From NCBI RefSeq assembly GCF_018812025.1, contig NC_063045.1, positions 51,610,079 through 51,674,078 of the forward strand: a stretch of 64,000 bases of DNA, read 5' to 3'. Shown here piece after piece: positions 1-12,279 of this stretch. The notes beneath the pieces were generated by a model that saw only the letters and a program-made list of their open reading frames with translations, was not told the DNA's origin and did no database searches. The DNA is from Megalobrama amblycephala (taxonomy: Eukaryota > Chordata > Actinopteri > Cypriniformes > Xenocyprididae). How positions within the stretch are numbered: the first letter of the stretch is position 1; every line of letters starts with the position of its first letter. Made by a program: the position numbers and the translations under genes.

Positions 1-735
1 ATGGCAAAAGCTGATGTGTCAATTACTGCTACATTGCCTTTTCACAACAAGCAGCCCACTGTGATCTCACACTGTGATGTGTTCCTACAGTAATAGACTT
101 TTTCCACCATTTCCACTTTAGAGAAATCTCAGAGGGCTCGGCTGTGTGTTGGAAATCCTAAAAGAGGATATTTTTCTGAAGTGTCGTTCTGGGTAACAGT
201 TGGAATCAGTGGAGATGTTTTTTGTTCTATTGCCAGTTTTATGAATCCAATCTGTGGCATTTTCTTCAGTTGATTTGTAGTTACTGGTTCTTGCTCAATA
301 CTTGGGTTAGGGATTTGAACAAGTATTACACTTGTTTCTGATGCATAAATCTACACATGAATGATACCTTAAAAAGTCTTGTTTGAGAGAGATGTGCTAT
401 TCAGACATTCAAGAAATTTTCACCTAGTGGACAATGAAACGGTTAAAAAAATATTTTTTAAATTATTTAATTATTGTTTTAAATCTGCTTTTTGACAATA
501 TATAAAAATCAATAAAACATATTGACAACAAACAAAAATACTATGTATTAATATAAAATGAAACAAATAATAATAGTATTAAAAACTATTCTAAAAACTA
601 TTTTAATAACAAAATAAAAATAAATAAAATAAAATGTATATATTAAAAATGTATTATATTGTATTAAAACATCAAAAAAGGTTTGCATAAATAAAACTAA
701 AATACAAAATAAATAAAATAAAACAAATCAAAAGT
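1..735. other. AT-rich sequence with no recognised gene
   Basis: This stretch is AT-rich, especially from about 440 onward, with many short AATAAA/AAATA runs. I see no convincing open frame, splice-bounded exon or recognised repeat. It grades into the microsatellite block that begins at about 736. Confidence 0.5.
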
Positions 736-899
736 TGGTTGGTTGGTTGGTTGGTTGGTTGGTTGGTTGGATGGATGGATGGATGGATGGATGGATGGAT
801 GGATGGATGGATGGAACAAAATAAGGAAGGAGGAAGAAAGGAAATAAAGAAATGAAGGAAGGAGGGGAAATGATAATGATGAATGGATGGATAGATGAA

Positions 900-975
<76 letters not shown>

Positions 976-1033
976 AATACAACATGGTAGGAAGGAAGGA
1001 AGCATAATAGATGGGAGGATGAACAAAGAAAAC

Positions 1034-1088
<55 letters not shown>

Positions 1089-1133
1089 AATACAACATGG
1101 TAGGAAGGAAGGAAGTATAATAGATGGGAGGAT

Positions 1134-1190
<57 letters not shown>

Positions 1191-1200
1191 AGGATGGATG
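736..1200. repeat. Compound tetranucleotide microsatellite (GGTT/GGAT/GAAA)
   Basis: The block runs (GGTT)n, then (GGAT)n to about 826, an impure purine-rich bridge, and then three long (GAAA)n tracts at about 897-976, 1036-1090 and 1136-1190. A non-repetitive spacer containing ACAACATGGTAGGAAGGA and ending in GATGGGAGGATGAA separates the tracts. It appears twice, at about 977-1023 and 1090-1136, so spacer plus tract was duplicated with a period near 113 bp. The Phe/Leu/Ser-rich minus-strand frames across it are translations of the repeat, not genes. Confidence 0.93.
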
Positions 1201-2259
1201 GACTTAGCAATCATTGTGTTGGTGACTTTTGTACAGAAAAGGATCACTTTTACAGTTAAAAATTCACAGTTTGCATTTTCTTAGTGCTTGATCTTTGAGA
1301 GAACAGATGCATCCTTTGTAAACACGTATCAGATTGAGAATCAAATGGTGTTTCATCCACACATTCAAAAAAAAGAAAATCTATTTCCTCCATCTGTTTT
1401 CTTGTGCACATCACCATATGCACAGGACAGAACGGTGTCATTCCTGTGAGAAAAAGCTTTTGTGCATGTCCACACAACACTCAGCAGGAGGGCGCTGGGA
1501 TTGTTGCGTGTACACGCATGTATGTGAATGCGTGTGTATGAGGCGGTCTCACTGGACTCATGTGCTTTGGATACAGCGCTTGACAGGATCAGTGTGCTGC
1601 CCATTAGTGTGGCCCTTCCCCTGTTCGTCGCGAGACAAAGGGACGCATCCACGCTACAAAGTTAGCGTGACGACCCCCATCGAGCACTTTCGGAGAGGAA
1701 GTTTTCAGCCCAGCCCCCGTTTCTGTCAGTGATGTTTTGTATTCATGGGGTAGTTGTGCCAAAGGCTTCAACACGGGGTGCCAATCTTCACAGAGTTAGG
1801 GGGATTTCATAGACTGCAAGACTTTACACAGAAGAGATGAGATGGTACTATTGCGCAGAGAGGGTATCAGATGGTAATACCATAGTACTTTGATATAGTC
1901 CATGGTGCTACATGATTATCATAATCATATACTGTGGTGTTTACGCAGTATTTCAAAGAATATATTGGTACTATCATGCTAAATGTCCAGAAAATGTTCA
2001 TTCTGAAAATTTTTAAAACTTTTTATTAATATGGCCTTAAAAATTCTTTAGATATATTGTTACATAAAATGTTATTAAATAACAATAAAATAAAAAAGAA
2101 GGCTCCTCTTTCACAGGCCAGTAGTTCTCAAGTAGAGTTAATTTATTATAAACTTTTTCCCATTTCTATTACATTTATGAATTTGACAGATTTATTCAAA
2201 GTGACTTACAATACATTCATTGTTCACCAAATGTTCAAATTGAAATCTCTGGCATTTGA
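1201..2259. other. Unique sequence with no supported gene
   Basis: The part at about 1250-1740 is less AT-rich and holds overlapping open frames on both strands (for example 1334-1732 plus), but none shows a recognisable domain or splice sites. The remainder is AT-rich. I make no functional call. Confidence 0.4.
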
Positions 2260-2654
2260 TTAAAGAGGCCATATTATACATATTTTACAAAGTCTTGATT
2301 TTGTTTTGGGGTCTTCTAGAATAGGTTTTTAATTGTCAAATTATTTTTCACATATTTTGCATTGTTGCAGCACCTCTGTCAGTATCGCTCTGTTTAGTAC
2401 ACTCTAAAAGAACAAAAGGTCAAATATGGACCAACCCAACTGTTAGTTTACAATTTTAAAATTTCGTTTGTTTGCTCTTGCTGTAATTTGATGTCATACA
2501 CCAATTGGTCTGCGCAGTGCTGCTTCAAGTCAAACACACTCTATGAAGCCCCTCCTTCTGAAAAGGAGGGCTCTGATTGGTCAGCTGGACCAGTGTGTTG
2601 TGATTGGTCAACTGTTTCAAGCTTGTTTCGGAAATGTTACACCTTTAGCATTAT

Positions 2655-3005
2655 GTGAAATTTAAAAAATGTGACGCTTTGAGAGCTGCTGAGTGGATTC
2701 GTAAAAACCACTGATTGGCCATTGTGTTGAAGCGCCCATCAGATATGTCTGTGATTGGCTTCAATGATCAACGCATCAAAAACGTTGTGAATAGACGTCA
2801 ATGATGCTCTTCACCAAGCGCTTACACAGATACACATGGGAGCGTTTGAAAGCAGATGTCTATCGCGGACCAGTCCGCTTTCAAATGCTCCCATGCGTTG
2901 ATCTTTGTAGCCAATCACAGACATATTCGATGAGCACGTGAACACAATGGCCAATCAGCAAATCTGCACAACAGCGCTCAAAGCGTCACATTTTAAAAAT
3001 TTTTT
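2655..3005. repeat. Long imperfect inverted repeat (hairpin)
   Basis: Left-arm segments GTGACGCTTT, GATTGGCCATTGTGTT, ATATGTCTGTGATTGGCT and GATCAACGCAT recur in reverse complement in the right arm at about 2897-3000. The centre (about 2837-2894) is a second hairpin, ATGGGAGCGTTTGAAAGC pairing with GCTTTCAAATGCTCCCAT. The arms carry several CCAAT/ATTGG boxes. It fits a foldback MITE. Confidence 0.8.
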
Positions 3006-3875
3006 GACAACTCTAGATCGCTTGTTTCAGCTTCTGTAAAAAAGCTGTGTTTCTTGGACATAGCAACAACACACTACTAACGTAAATCAACCAGTAATCT
3101 CTTCCTTTTTATGAGTATATAAAAAATTATGTAAAAATAAAAATGTACGTTCCCTGAAAAAAAAAAAAAGGCTACAATCAAGACATTTCAAAGAATTCAA
3201 AATCTTTGCTTACTGATATAGAAGATAACTCCCTTAGGAGTGGACTTCGTGCTTTGTAACTTTGCAGACCTTTTTCAAGCTCAAAAAACATCAACATTAC
3301 ACACTAAGGCCCCGTGCCCACCAAAGTGTTTTTTTCCAGAGGTTAGCATACTTTTCCAATTGTTTTCAATGGGAGTGCCACGTTTTTTTAAACGCCAGGA
3401 GCGTAACAAGGCACTGAGCATCTCTTTCAATCTCAAGCGCTGAGCGCTCGCCGTTTTTTACCGGTCGCCTTGAGTTGAATAATGTTCAACTTTGAGTAAA
3501 ACGCTGTACACATCACTGTCACTTTTTAGCCAGCCATCCGATCAGAGTGGAGGAGGGGCGGGACAAATACTACACCGACCAACTGTCACAACCAGTGTTG
3601 CCAAGTTCGCGGTTTTCTCGCAGAATTGGGCTACTTTTACACCGTTCCCGCAGATTGTTTTTCATGTCTGCGGGTTGAAGCGACCCTAAATAACATGATA
3701 TTTAGCCCCTGGAATGCGAATTTAACCAGTGGAACCCCGCCAAAAACGTGGATTTTACCCCCCTGAACGCGATTTTTACCAGGAGACCCCCCTGAAATGC
3801 GACAATGACATCAACAAGCAGAGAAAGGAACAAAATGGATGAGAAATTAATATTGCTGGTTTCCAAACATAGCAA

Positions 3876-3980
3876 GTAAGGCAATTTTATTTGTATAGCA
3901 CATTTCATACACAATGGTAATTCAAAGTGCTTTACATAAAGAAGAGTCAAATACATAATAATAAAAATGGAACGCATAAG
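3876..3980. repeat. Retroposon 3'-tail-like dispersed repeat
   Basis: The segment contains GGCAATTTTATTTGTATAGC followed by ATTCAAAGTGCTTTACATAA and an A-rich end. This matches a very common fish retroposon tail by recognition. The exact family is not assigned. Confidence 0.5.
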
Positions 3981-4989
3981 AAATAGAAATAACAGTGAAA
4001 ACAGAGAATTTCGCTATCTGGATGGAAGAGCTAGGAAGTTTCAGGGAGTTTTTTGTTGTCCGTCAGAGCGGATCTAAATGGATCTTCCTCACACATCAAG
4101 ACAGCTGTCTAGCTCTACCTGTTAAGGCATTTCGAACTGATACGATCCCCACCCCCAAGCTCGCAACTCTATAATACATTGCATAAACAAAGTTCATACA
4201 GCTAATATAACCCTCAAAATGGATCTTTACAAAGTGTTCGTCATGCAGCATATCAGATCATGTAAGTATGGTATTTATTTGGATGTTTATATTTGATTCT
4301 GAATGATAGTATGCTGCGGCTAACGGGCTAAAGCTAACATTACACACTGTTGGAGAGATTCATAAAGAATGAAGTTGTGTTTATGAATTATACAGACCGC
4401 AAGTGTTTAATAATGAAAATAACGACGGCTCTTTTCTCCGTGAATACAGTAAGAAACAATGGTATCTTTAACCACATTTAACAGTACATTAGCAACATGC
4501 TAATGAAACATTTAGAAAGACAGTTTACAAATAGCCCTAAAAATAGCATGATATCATGGATCATGTCAGTTATTATTGCTCCATCTGCCATTTTTCACTA
4601 TTGTCCTTGCTTGCTTACCTGCATAAAGTCTGTTGATTCGGCTGTGCACAGCTCCAGGCGTTAATACTGGCTTGTCTAATGCCTTGAACATGAGCTGGCA
4701 TATGCAAAAGTCGAGGGCGTACATATTAATGATCCCGACTGTTGCATCACAGTCAGTGTTATGTTGAGATTCGCCTGTTCTTCAGAGGTCTTTTGCACAA
4801 ATCAAATTTACATAAGAAGGAGGAAACAATGGTGTTTGAGACTCACTGTATGTCATTTCCATGTACAGAACTCTAATTATTTAACTATGCCGAGGTAAAT
4901 TCAATTTTCAATTCTAGGGCACCTTTAACTAGTTCAAATTTCCCTGTCCTGAAAGTACTCTACATTGTTGACATTTTTGTCTGAAACAA

Positions 4990-5165
4990 ATTATCTTTGA
5001 AATCAGTTACAAGTAACAGTGCCGCAAATATTCTATATCATAGCAACAAAGCGTCTCAACTGAAAAAAAATTGCTGCAATGCCGAAGCGCTCTCAAGCGC
5101 TCACAGATAGGTGTTTTCAGCAGAGCACTAAAAATGCTATGGTGGACATGCAGCCTAAAGACAGT
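4990..5165. mobile_element. DNA-transposon fragment
   Basis: It holds CATAGCAACAAAGCGTCTCA, CGAAGCGCTCTCAAGCGCT and GGTGGACATGCAGCCTAAAG. The end is the approximate reverse complement of the AAGGCCCCGTGCCCACCAAA string at about 3307. Related sequence (ATAGCAACCAAAGTGTCT, CCAAAGCGCTCTCAAATGCT) occurs at about 58,690-58,810, so this is one dispersed family. Confidence 0.6.
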
Positions 5166-6004
5166 TGAAAATATAAAAAAAGTATAATAGGTACACTTTA
5201 AGACTTTGGTATCTTGCCAAATCTGAGTACAGTTTGAGACATAATTGAGACTTCTAAAACTCAAGTGGAGATAAATGTAAAACTACTCAATTTTTTTTCT
5301 AAACAAAAAAAAAAATCTGAAGGCAAAAGTCTTCATTTGTTTTCCAATTTATACTGTCTGACAGAAACAAATGAGACCTCAAAGAAATCTTATTTGTAGT
5401 TCTGTCCTATAGGACTATATGTAAAGATGCTACATGAACAAAACGTCACACTCATATTTATGAACTTTGATCCTGCAAACAGCAGTTCACTTACACAGCA
5501 GTTTCATTGAAATGCACCACAAATAGCTCATCAGCTTGTCAATAGATGTGATACGTGCTGAATGTGGCTGCTATGGAAACGCAAGACTAGCTATCCATAA
5601 CCTAATTCTCTTAGAAAGATGAAACCAATACAGCAGTCATTCTTTTGCTCTGTCAAACTTTAAAGCTCTGTGTGAAGTTAAAAGACATGCACAGCTTGCA
5701 TGATCATCACTGAATGTTTCATTCTCTAACATGCTGCTGAAGTGTACACTCATTCAACAAACAACCAAACCCAACCCATAATATGTAAACTCTGAACTTA
5801 CATGTTAAAGATGCAAAACAGATGCCTTTAATCATTTCAACACCAAACAGTGCTGAACAATTTATATGAAGCATAAAACATAAAAAATAAAAAGTCTTTA
5901 GAATTTAAGTGCCTTTGGTTAGGAAGAACATAATGATCTTGTTATGATCATATTCTTTCCTCTGTGGACCCCAGCATGGAGTTATTGCTCTCTCATGGGT
6001 ACTA
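5166..6004. other. AT-rich sequence with no recognised gene
   Basis: No exon, repeat family or RNA gene is recognised here. The only short open frame in the area overlaps the preceding transposon fragment. Confidence 0.4.
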
Positions 6005-6007
6005 AGG

Positions 6008-6645
6008 CCTAGTCCACACATACATGGGTATTTTTATAAAGAGTTTTTCATCCTTCTTTAAAAAAAAAATTGTGTCCACATGAAAAGCAAAAGCGAGAGA
6101 GCATGCAAACTATCAGGTGGCGATATAACCCTAACCGTAAAGCCATTGTGGCCAATCAGAAGCCTGGAAAAAAGGTTACCGTTTCCGACGTCATGAGGCA
6201 AAATCTCCGGTTTCACCATCTATGCGACAACACTGTGACGAGCAGGGCGGGCGAGAGCCGTGAGGGAACGGCGCGAGTCTCTCACGGAGGAGCTCCGGAG
6301 GCATAAAAGGAGGAGCGACGACAGTGAAGGACGAAAGAGGACCAGGCCTGGATTTTATTTGATGTTTTATTATGTTTTATTACATCCACGAGGGTCTGCC
6401 GGCATTACTTTTGTTTTGTATTTGTTTATTTTGGAATTAAAGTTTTGTTGAATGTTCGCCGGTTCCCGCCTCCTTCTTCCCGTACATACAAACTGTGTTA
6501 CACACTGCAACCGGAGTTTTCCAAAAAGTTCGGTTTCAGTGACCGGATACTGCGTTTGCATGTGGACAAATGGCCAAACTGCACGGAAAAAGCTGCGATT
6601 TTGAAAATACCTGTGTTCGTGTGGACATATTATAGTGCCACAAAT
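6008..6645. mobile_element. MITE with terminal inverted repeats, carrying a nested insertion
   Basis: The left end GTCCACACATACATGGGTAT and the right end AATACCTGTGTTCGTGTGGAC are approximate reverse complements. This is a MITE type common in fish that begins with a GTGTCCACACG-like motif. Just inside lie GGTTTCACCATC (left) and GAGTTTTCCAAAAAGTTCGG (right). The middle (about 6234-6502) is foreign and LTR-like, and is described separately. ORFs here are not genes. Confidence 0.7.
6234..6502 (+). mobile_element. Probable solo LTR nested in the MITE
   Basis: The insert begins TGTGACGAGCAGGGCGGGCG and ends in CTGTGTTACA. It has a TATA-like GCATAAAAGGAGGAG near 6300, a T-rich R/U5-like part, a polyadenylation-like ATTAAAG near 6436, and a GC-rich end CCGGTTCCCGCCTCCTTC. 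That layout is typical of a short Gypsy/ERV-type LTR. Perfect target duplications are not evident, so the edges are uncertain by a few bases. Confidence 0.55.
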
Positions 6646-6659
6646 TCACAATTTTACTG

Positions 6660-7620
6660 AGAAAGTCCAATAAAAAGTTCATTGTTGCTCCAATCCAACT
6701 AAAAACTTCAGACAGAAATGATTTAAATGTTTCTGAACACTATACAGACAAAACACAAAGCCAAAACTTTGCAGACACCTTATATACTAAGTATTTTAAC
6801 TATTTTTACCACTAACAGGTGCATAAAATCAAGCATATTGCAATGCAAACTCTTTACACAGCATGGTCCATAACAAAATGGTTTTGAAATCAAATATTCA
6901 AGATTAGATGTGCATACTTTTGGCCATTTATAACAAAACTAAAACTGCAAAGTTATCACTAAGGAATACAAGGTCCAAAGCATCACAATCCAAAAGAAAA
7001 AGAAGACAAACTGCTCAGGTTCTTCCTCAGGATTTGTATTCATGAATACAACATCCACACTAACACAGGATTAGCACATCATGTAGTTTTACACATCAAT
7101 GCAAACTACTCTACAACAGAAGAACTTTATTTAATGCCATTTACCAGGCTGGTAGCAGTGGAACTTTGCTGTTTTAAAGATTCAGTTTTCTGCTCTCTCT
7201 CTGGAATCCTATACAATCCTTTAAATATGGCCCCTAACAGTCACATCACGGCTAGAGAGCTCTGTGAGAGAAATCGATACTGCGCTCAAGACAGCAACCG
7301 TGCCGTTTTCCCTTTACCTGCTCGACACCGGCACAATCGAAGACTCATTACCACAGATTCTTCCACTCTCTCTGCGGACTCCAGAGCAATCAGTCTGACT
7401 CAATTAAAAGACACATGGACCGGCACCTCATTGATAAAACTTTACACCACCGGAAGAGCAGCGAGGAGACGCAGGCTTTGTTTTCTTGAAAATCTATTAG
7501 ACTTGTTCTTTGTAATGCCAGCTGCCAGAGATTTTAATTTGTGTTTTTGTGTCACCAACTGACTGCCCTGAAATATAAGTCTGCCGCTGTTTGTTGTTAT
7601 AGTCTCATATATCTAAGAAG
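6660..7620. other. Unique sequence with no supported gene
   Basis: An open frame at 7134-7562 (142 codons) covers a moderately GC-rich patch. Its protein has no domain or splice pattern I recognise. The patch could be conserved non-coding DNA. No call is made. Confidence 0.35.
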
Positions 7621-7727
7621 TAGGGCTGTCAATTCAACTAAGAATTTTAAATTAAATAACATGATAAGCAGATTAAATAGTCAAATTTATCGAACCACAA
7701 CTATATATATATAGTTATATACAGAAC

Positions 7728-8070
7728 CCTTCCTAGAGCTGGCCGTCTGGCCAAACTGAGCTATCAAGAGCCTTGGTGAGAGAGGTAAAAAAGAACCCAA
7801 AGATCACTGTGGCTGAGCTCCAGAGATGCAGTTGGGAGATGGGAGAACATTGTAGAAAGTCAACCATCACTGCAGCCCTCCACCGGTCGAGGCTTTATGG
7901 CAGAGTGGCCCGACGGAAGCCTCTCCTCAGTGAAAGCCTGCATGGAGTTTGCTAAAAAAACACCTGAAGGACTCCAAGATGGTGAGAAATAAGATTCTCT
8001 GGTCTGATGAGACCACTTTTTGGCCTTAATTCTAAGTGGTATGTGTGGAGAAAACCAGGCATGGTTAAAA
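7728..8070 (+). pseudogene. Tc1-like transposase remnant
   Basis: Read on the plus strand, the segment at about 7770-7955 gives KKNPKITVAELQRC, then RKSTITAALHRSRLYGRVAR and RKPLLSES. This is the second helix-turn-helix part of a Tc1/mariner transposase. DNA further on (GAAATAAGATTCTCTGGTCT and GATGAGACCACTTTTTGGCC) matches the region leading into the first catalytic Asp of the DDE domain, but in broken frames with deletions. Both termini and most of the catalytic domain are missing. It is a dead transposon fragment. Confidence 0.85.
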
Positions 8071-8079
8071 AAAAAAAAC

Positions 8080-8300
8080 ATGGTTAAAAAACAACAAAAA
8101 TATGCATAACATATGCATATTTATATTTAAAAATATTTTTAAAAAAAATTATTTGTATGTATTTACTTACCAATGAAAAAAAAATTATATACACTTGGTT
8201 TTATATTTGATATTTATTATATATTTTTAATTTGTATGTATTTATTTATTATTTATTTATAAATAATTCATTTCAGTACAAATAAAAATATATAAAATGT
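8080..8300. other. Very AT-rich low-complexity sequence
   Basis: This is mostly A/T with short TTTATT and ATATTT runs and no gene. It may include the edge of a hAT-like element, since TAGGGCTGTCAATTCAACTA occurs earlier at about 7622. Confidence 0.5.
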
Positions 8301-8499
8301 GTGTATATTGTTTGCTGGTGGTATTATTTATGGGTCAGGGGGCATATTAAATTGTTTTAATTTTATAGCCATTTGGAGTGCAAAAACGTCAGTTATAGTC
8401 AGTTCAACTATACCTCACCAAGAACATTTGCATTACATTCAGCATATATTATATCTCTCTTCTAAACGGGAAGATACTTAACAATTCATGTAGCAAAAC

Positions 8500-9260
8500 A
8501 GAAGGTTATACACATGATTTAAGAGCAGAATAATCAGTGGGCATGTTGACATGTGATCTCACACACACATGGCAAGCTGACACGTGCCATCCTGCTCATG
8601 GTAAAAGGTATAGAGATGTGTCTGGTCGGTCTGGGGTGTGTACGTGGGGGACACATTCTCTCAAAAGACCTCCAGCTAAGATAATAAAGATCACTGCCAG
8701 TGTGCCAAGCTGTGCCAGGGCTGTCTGAAGCAGCTGTGCCGGGGTCTGGTATAATTCTCTGCTGGGATGCTTATGTTATGACGGACCTGTCATTAGGTTT
8801 GGATGACGCGTTGGACCTGGGTTTGTGTGAAGTGGGACCATCTGACAGATTGGTGATCTTGGGGAGCCCAGAATCCAGGTGCAGCCACCAGGTCCCACAG
8901 CTGGATGTAAAAGCTCCAGCAGGGTAAAAACCCTTTTTGTAATTGGGTGTCTTTTGGCTCTGGCACAAACAGGTTCTGACCTTTGATGGCTAAGCATTTG
9001 GTCTTCTTCATCATTAGGCTGGTCTGCCCATATGCCAAGAGATATAATTGGTCCTTTCCTTCTCAATCCAGCCTGAGCAGAACGTTCATTGTCTCTTGAG
9101 AGGAAATGCCACGCCATGGAAAGGTTCTTCACCAGTTCCTCTGCTTCCACAGACAAAAAAAAATTGACATGCACATATGCGACCTGCTCCATCATTTTGA
9201 GTTTATGCATTGAATGAAAATCTGCATGTGGAATTTTGGCTCTCAAACAAAATTCTATGT
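8500..9260. other. Unique sequence with an unrecognised minus-strand open frame
   Basis: The longest frame is 156 codons on the minus strand (8776-9246). The translation has no domain, signal peptide or transposase motif I know, and alternative frames are also open because stop codons are locally rare. I treat it as non-coding until homology shows otherwise. Confidence 0.3.
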
Positions 9261-11200
9261 GGATTCCTACTGAAATGACTGGATTTCACCCATGGAAATT
9301 CACCAAACAACAATGAATGTGACCACCCTTAATATATTTACAATGTTAGCGATATGATAATGGCTAAAGTTTTTTCTTACAAACTAACAAGCTATGGGTA
9401 TTGAACTTTGCTGAGATAAATGTAACGTCACAAATTTCATTGTTCACAAGATGTTTTATTGATGTCTTTCCTCAGTTAAAACACTGTGATTACATGAGAG
9501 ATTTTAAGTTGCATTAAGTTTCTACTGTATCTTTCAAGAACCTTCTGATGTTCATTCAAGTTTTTTCCATGCTATAACTAGTAATAAAGAGAATGAGATG
9601 ATCTTTTCACTCCCGGGGTGCTGTTTAATCTGTCACAACACATTAAAGTGTACCAAAACAACATTTATTGTTTTAATGTCAAAATAAAACTGACAAAACA
9701 TGAAAGCAAAGACCTTGTTTTCCAAAAATAACATAAAACAGTCAAAATCTTGTTTCTCCACAAATGGCTCGTTGCGTCTACAGACTTACAATAGAGCACG
9801 TCACATAACCCGATTCCCTCTTTTGTGAACATTAAGTCAAGGAGGTAGGTCAGGGTGACAGAAGCAATATGTTGGGGTACCAAGGGACTATTGGCTGCTA
9901 GGTGGCCTAGGGGAACACTGGGGGCAAAGGTGTACAGAACTCAAACAAACCCTGTTCCTCAGTCAACAGAGTTAACTCTCCATAACCGCTAAGCAAACTC
10001 AGCATAATCGCACAACAATAGCACAATTAGCCGTAACCCCATGGATATTAGCTTGGAAAGCACGCCCCCTTGATTCATGGCTTTCAGACATTTGCATTAT
10101 CATCCTTTTTTTTTTTCTTTTTTTTTTGCCTCAATCCCTCATTTTATTTTAATTCCCCCTTTTTTTCTAAAAAGCTAATTTGTGAAAATGCTAAACACTC
10201 ATTTAAATATGCATAGAGCAGCACCCCCATCTAAAATGAGGTGGGAATTTAAAAAACCTTCAGACCATGTCTGGCTCATGTCTGTGTCTGAAGCTTAGAG
10301 CTTAACTCAGCAAATAACTAGCTCTGAATTGAGCAAAGCATTCTGCTTTAGCATTCACAATTTTGAAAGACCTTACCGGTACTTAGCAAAGCCCCTCGAT
10401 CTCCTACAATCAGTGTATCTCATTTTGAACACAGGAGAGTTCATCTCAATCAACGCTGGTGCGACAGAAGAGGGCTCAGTATTGACTGTTGAGGATAGAT
10501 GAACTACTTGTTTTCGCTCCAAAGTGAAAGGGAAAAGGAGTCCAGTGATTGGCTTTGCTTCTGGAAAAATGCCTTTCGACTGCCTGTTGAGAAGGACAGA
10601 CCTCTGCAGGTGAATTAACCTTGCTGAAAATCAATGCTAGTCTGATCAAGTCCCTCGGAGAAGAATTTCGACTTATTCGCAAGGCAATTTGCAGATGGAA
10701 CGGCTGTTGTCATTGAGCAAATCCTTACAAAGCACTTCCACATATATGAGAGATTCCATCTTGTTTGTTGTGTTTGTAAGTCTGCAGTGGTGATCAATTG
10801 CATTTGGAGTACTGAAAAGTCAGCATAAAAAGAGATTGGTTTTAAAAGAGAGGGAAATGCATGTCCATCAATCTCACTGAAATACAAGAGTGTTTGTTTA
10901 ACTCTGGACATCTTAAAATATACTTTTTACACTTTCACTGGTTTAATTTGTCTTAAGTTGATAAAACAACACAAAACAAGAATATTTCAAATGCTTATAC
11001 AAGCGCTCCTACAAATTCCACTGCTTATACAAAGACCAATTCCACATGCCAAGAGTATATGAAACTATGACAGCATTAGATCCATAGCTCCATTGTTAAT
11101 GAAGTCGCCTGTCTATTGTTCACCCTACACAGAGACAGGAAACCGCCCATTGGGTCTGTTAGAAAAACAGTGTATGCACAATGTAAAATGAACACCATGC
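9261..11200. other. Unique intergenic or intronic sequence
   Basis: No exon is supported. A poly-T-rich patch lies at about 10,105-10,165. The part at about 10,020-10,300 has ATTTGCATTATCAT and ATGCATA homeodomain/POU-like motifs but no other clear structure. Confidence 0.35.
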
Positions 11201-11950
11201 ATCACCAGTCAGCTCTGGCCAGGGGCCCGTCCCCAACAGCTGAGTCCCCACCGCAGGGCTGGCGGGAGGGGTAGAGTAACAGGTAGCATCCCCAGGTGCT
11301 GGAGCTTCAGCAGGGTCGCTAACCCATTGCGCGCAGCGCTAGCAAAGCTGCGCTTAATTAGCCGAGAGGGAGCCCCCATTGGCCCGTAATGGGCCAGTTT
11401 GTGAAGCTAGAATGGGGTACGCTGAGGAAAAGATGAAGAGATGAGGGGAAGGTGGGGGCTCTCCTAAACCCTTCTCTGCATTATGGATTTGCCCATCTGG
11501 CCAAGTGAAGAAAGTCCCATCGCTGGACGAGTTAAACAAAGACTGAGGTAGAGGGGGGCGTTTCCGAGATCACACGCTAAATTACGGTGGCCGTCACTCA
11601 ACTATTGTGTATCTGATGGGCTGGCTATTCACAGCTGGGCTGGCCAAATTGTTCTTTTATACTCTTTTATAACCCTTTATTGAAGCCAGAGGCGTGAGTG
11701 AATGATTAACGGATGGGACAATGAGGTTTGCTCGTCTTCAGCCTCTCTGACTCAATTTAATTCGCTTTTTTTTTTCCCCCATTCCCTCCTTCCAAGATGC
11801 AAATCCAAAAGGGCTCGCTTGGTTAACTGTGTCCACGGTGATCACATGCTGGAAAATTAAAAGTTGCTCTGCAGACAATGAAAAGCCTTCCAGTGGTTTC
11901 GGTAAACTGTTTGTGCTGTTCGGGTTTTTGCCCATATTTCTTTGCTCTTA
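11200..11950. promoter_or_regulatory. Candidate conserved non-coding element
   Basis: This is a higher-GC, non-repetitive block in an AT-rich repeat landscape. It contains TTAATTAGCC, GTAATGGGCC, GATGCAAATCC (octamer-like), CGTGAGTGAATGATTAACGG and CTCAATTTAATTCGC. Such clusters of TAAT/POU sites without coding potential are typical of developmental enhancers. Conservation cannot be tested here. Confidence 0.35.
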
Positions 11951-12279
11951 GTTTAATTTAGTTTCACACATCAAAGAAATTACTAAATAAATATCACTGC
12001 CTGGTGTACACAATTTATATTTGTTCAAACAACAATGTAAATGAATGAAATTACAATTAAAAAAAGAATACTAGTATTAAAGAGTTCTTTTTATTTTTTT
12101 AAGAAAGAAAATAAGGCAGATATGGTCAGGACAACAAAAATACATAAATATAAATAATAAAATAAAAAACTTTAAAAGCTTTGTCTGGAGTCTTAATAGT
12201 GCACATCATTTTAAACATATTTCTAATTTATCATCATGTGCTTTTGTTTGTAATTTAAAGGTATTTTTTCCTCATTAAA

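Larger units (their letters stand above)
2260..4928. mobile_element. Composite of non-autonomous DNA transposon fragments, TTAA-bounded
   Basis: The left edge reads TTAAAGAGGCCATATTA and the right edge reads TCTAGGGCACCTTTAA. Both include TTAA, the target duplication of piggyBac/Kolobok-type elements. The part at about 4160-4928 reads, in reverse, like a MITE I recognise as abundant in cyprinids. Inside lie a long hairpin (about 2655-3005), a block from about 3305 starting AAGGCCCCGTGCCCACCAAA, a second recognised fish repeat at about 3590-3815, and a retroposon-tail-like segment at about 3876-3980. The two edges match only partly, so this may be several juxtaposed elements rather than one. 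Short frames inside are not genes. Confidence 0.6.

Noticed and set aside
672..1247. Long minus-strand frames rich in Phe, Leu, Ser, Ile, His and Pro
   Set aside because: They are translations of GAAA/GGAT/GGTT repeats, open in all three frames.
7134..7562. 142-codon plus-strand ORF
   Set aside because: No recognisable domain and unremarkable composition; probably a chance ORF in a GC-richer patch.
8776..9246. 156-codon minus-strand ORF as a possible exon
   Set aside because: No known domain, no convincing splice sites, and overlapping frames are also open.
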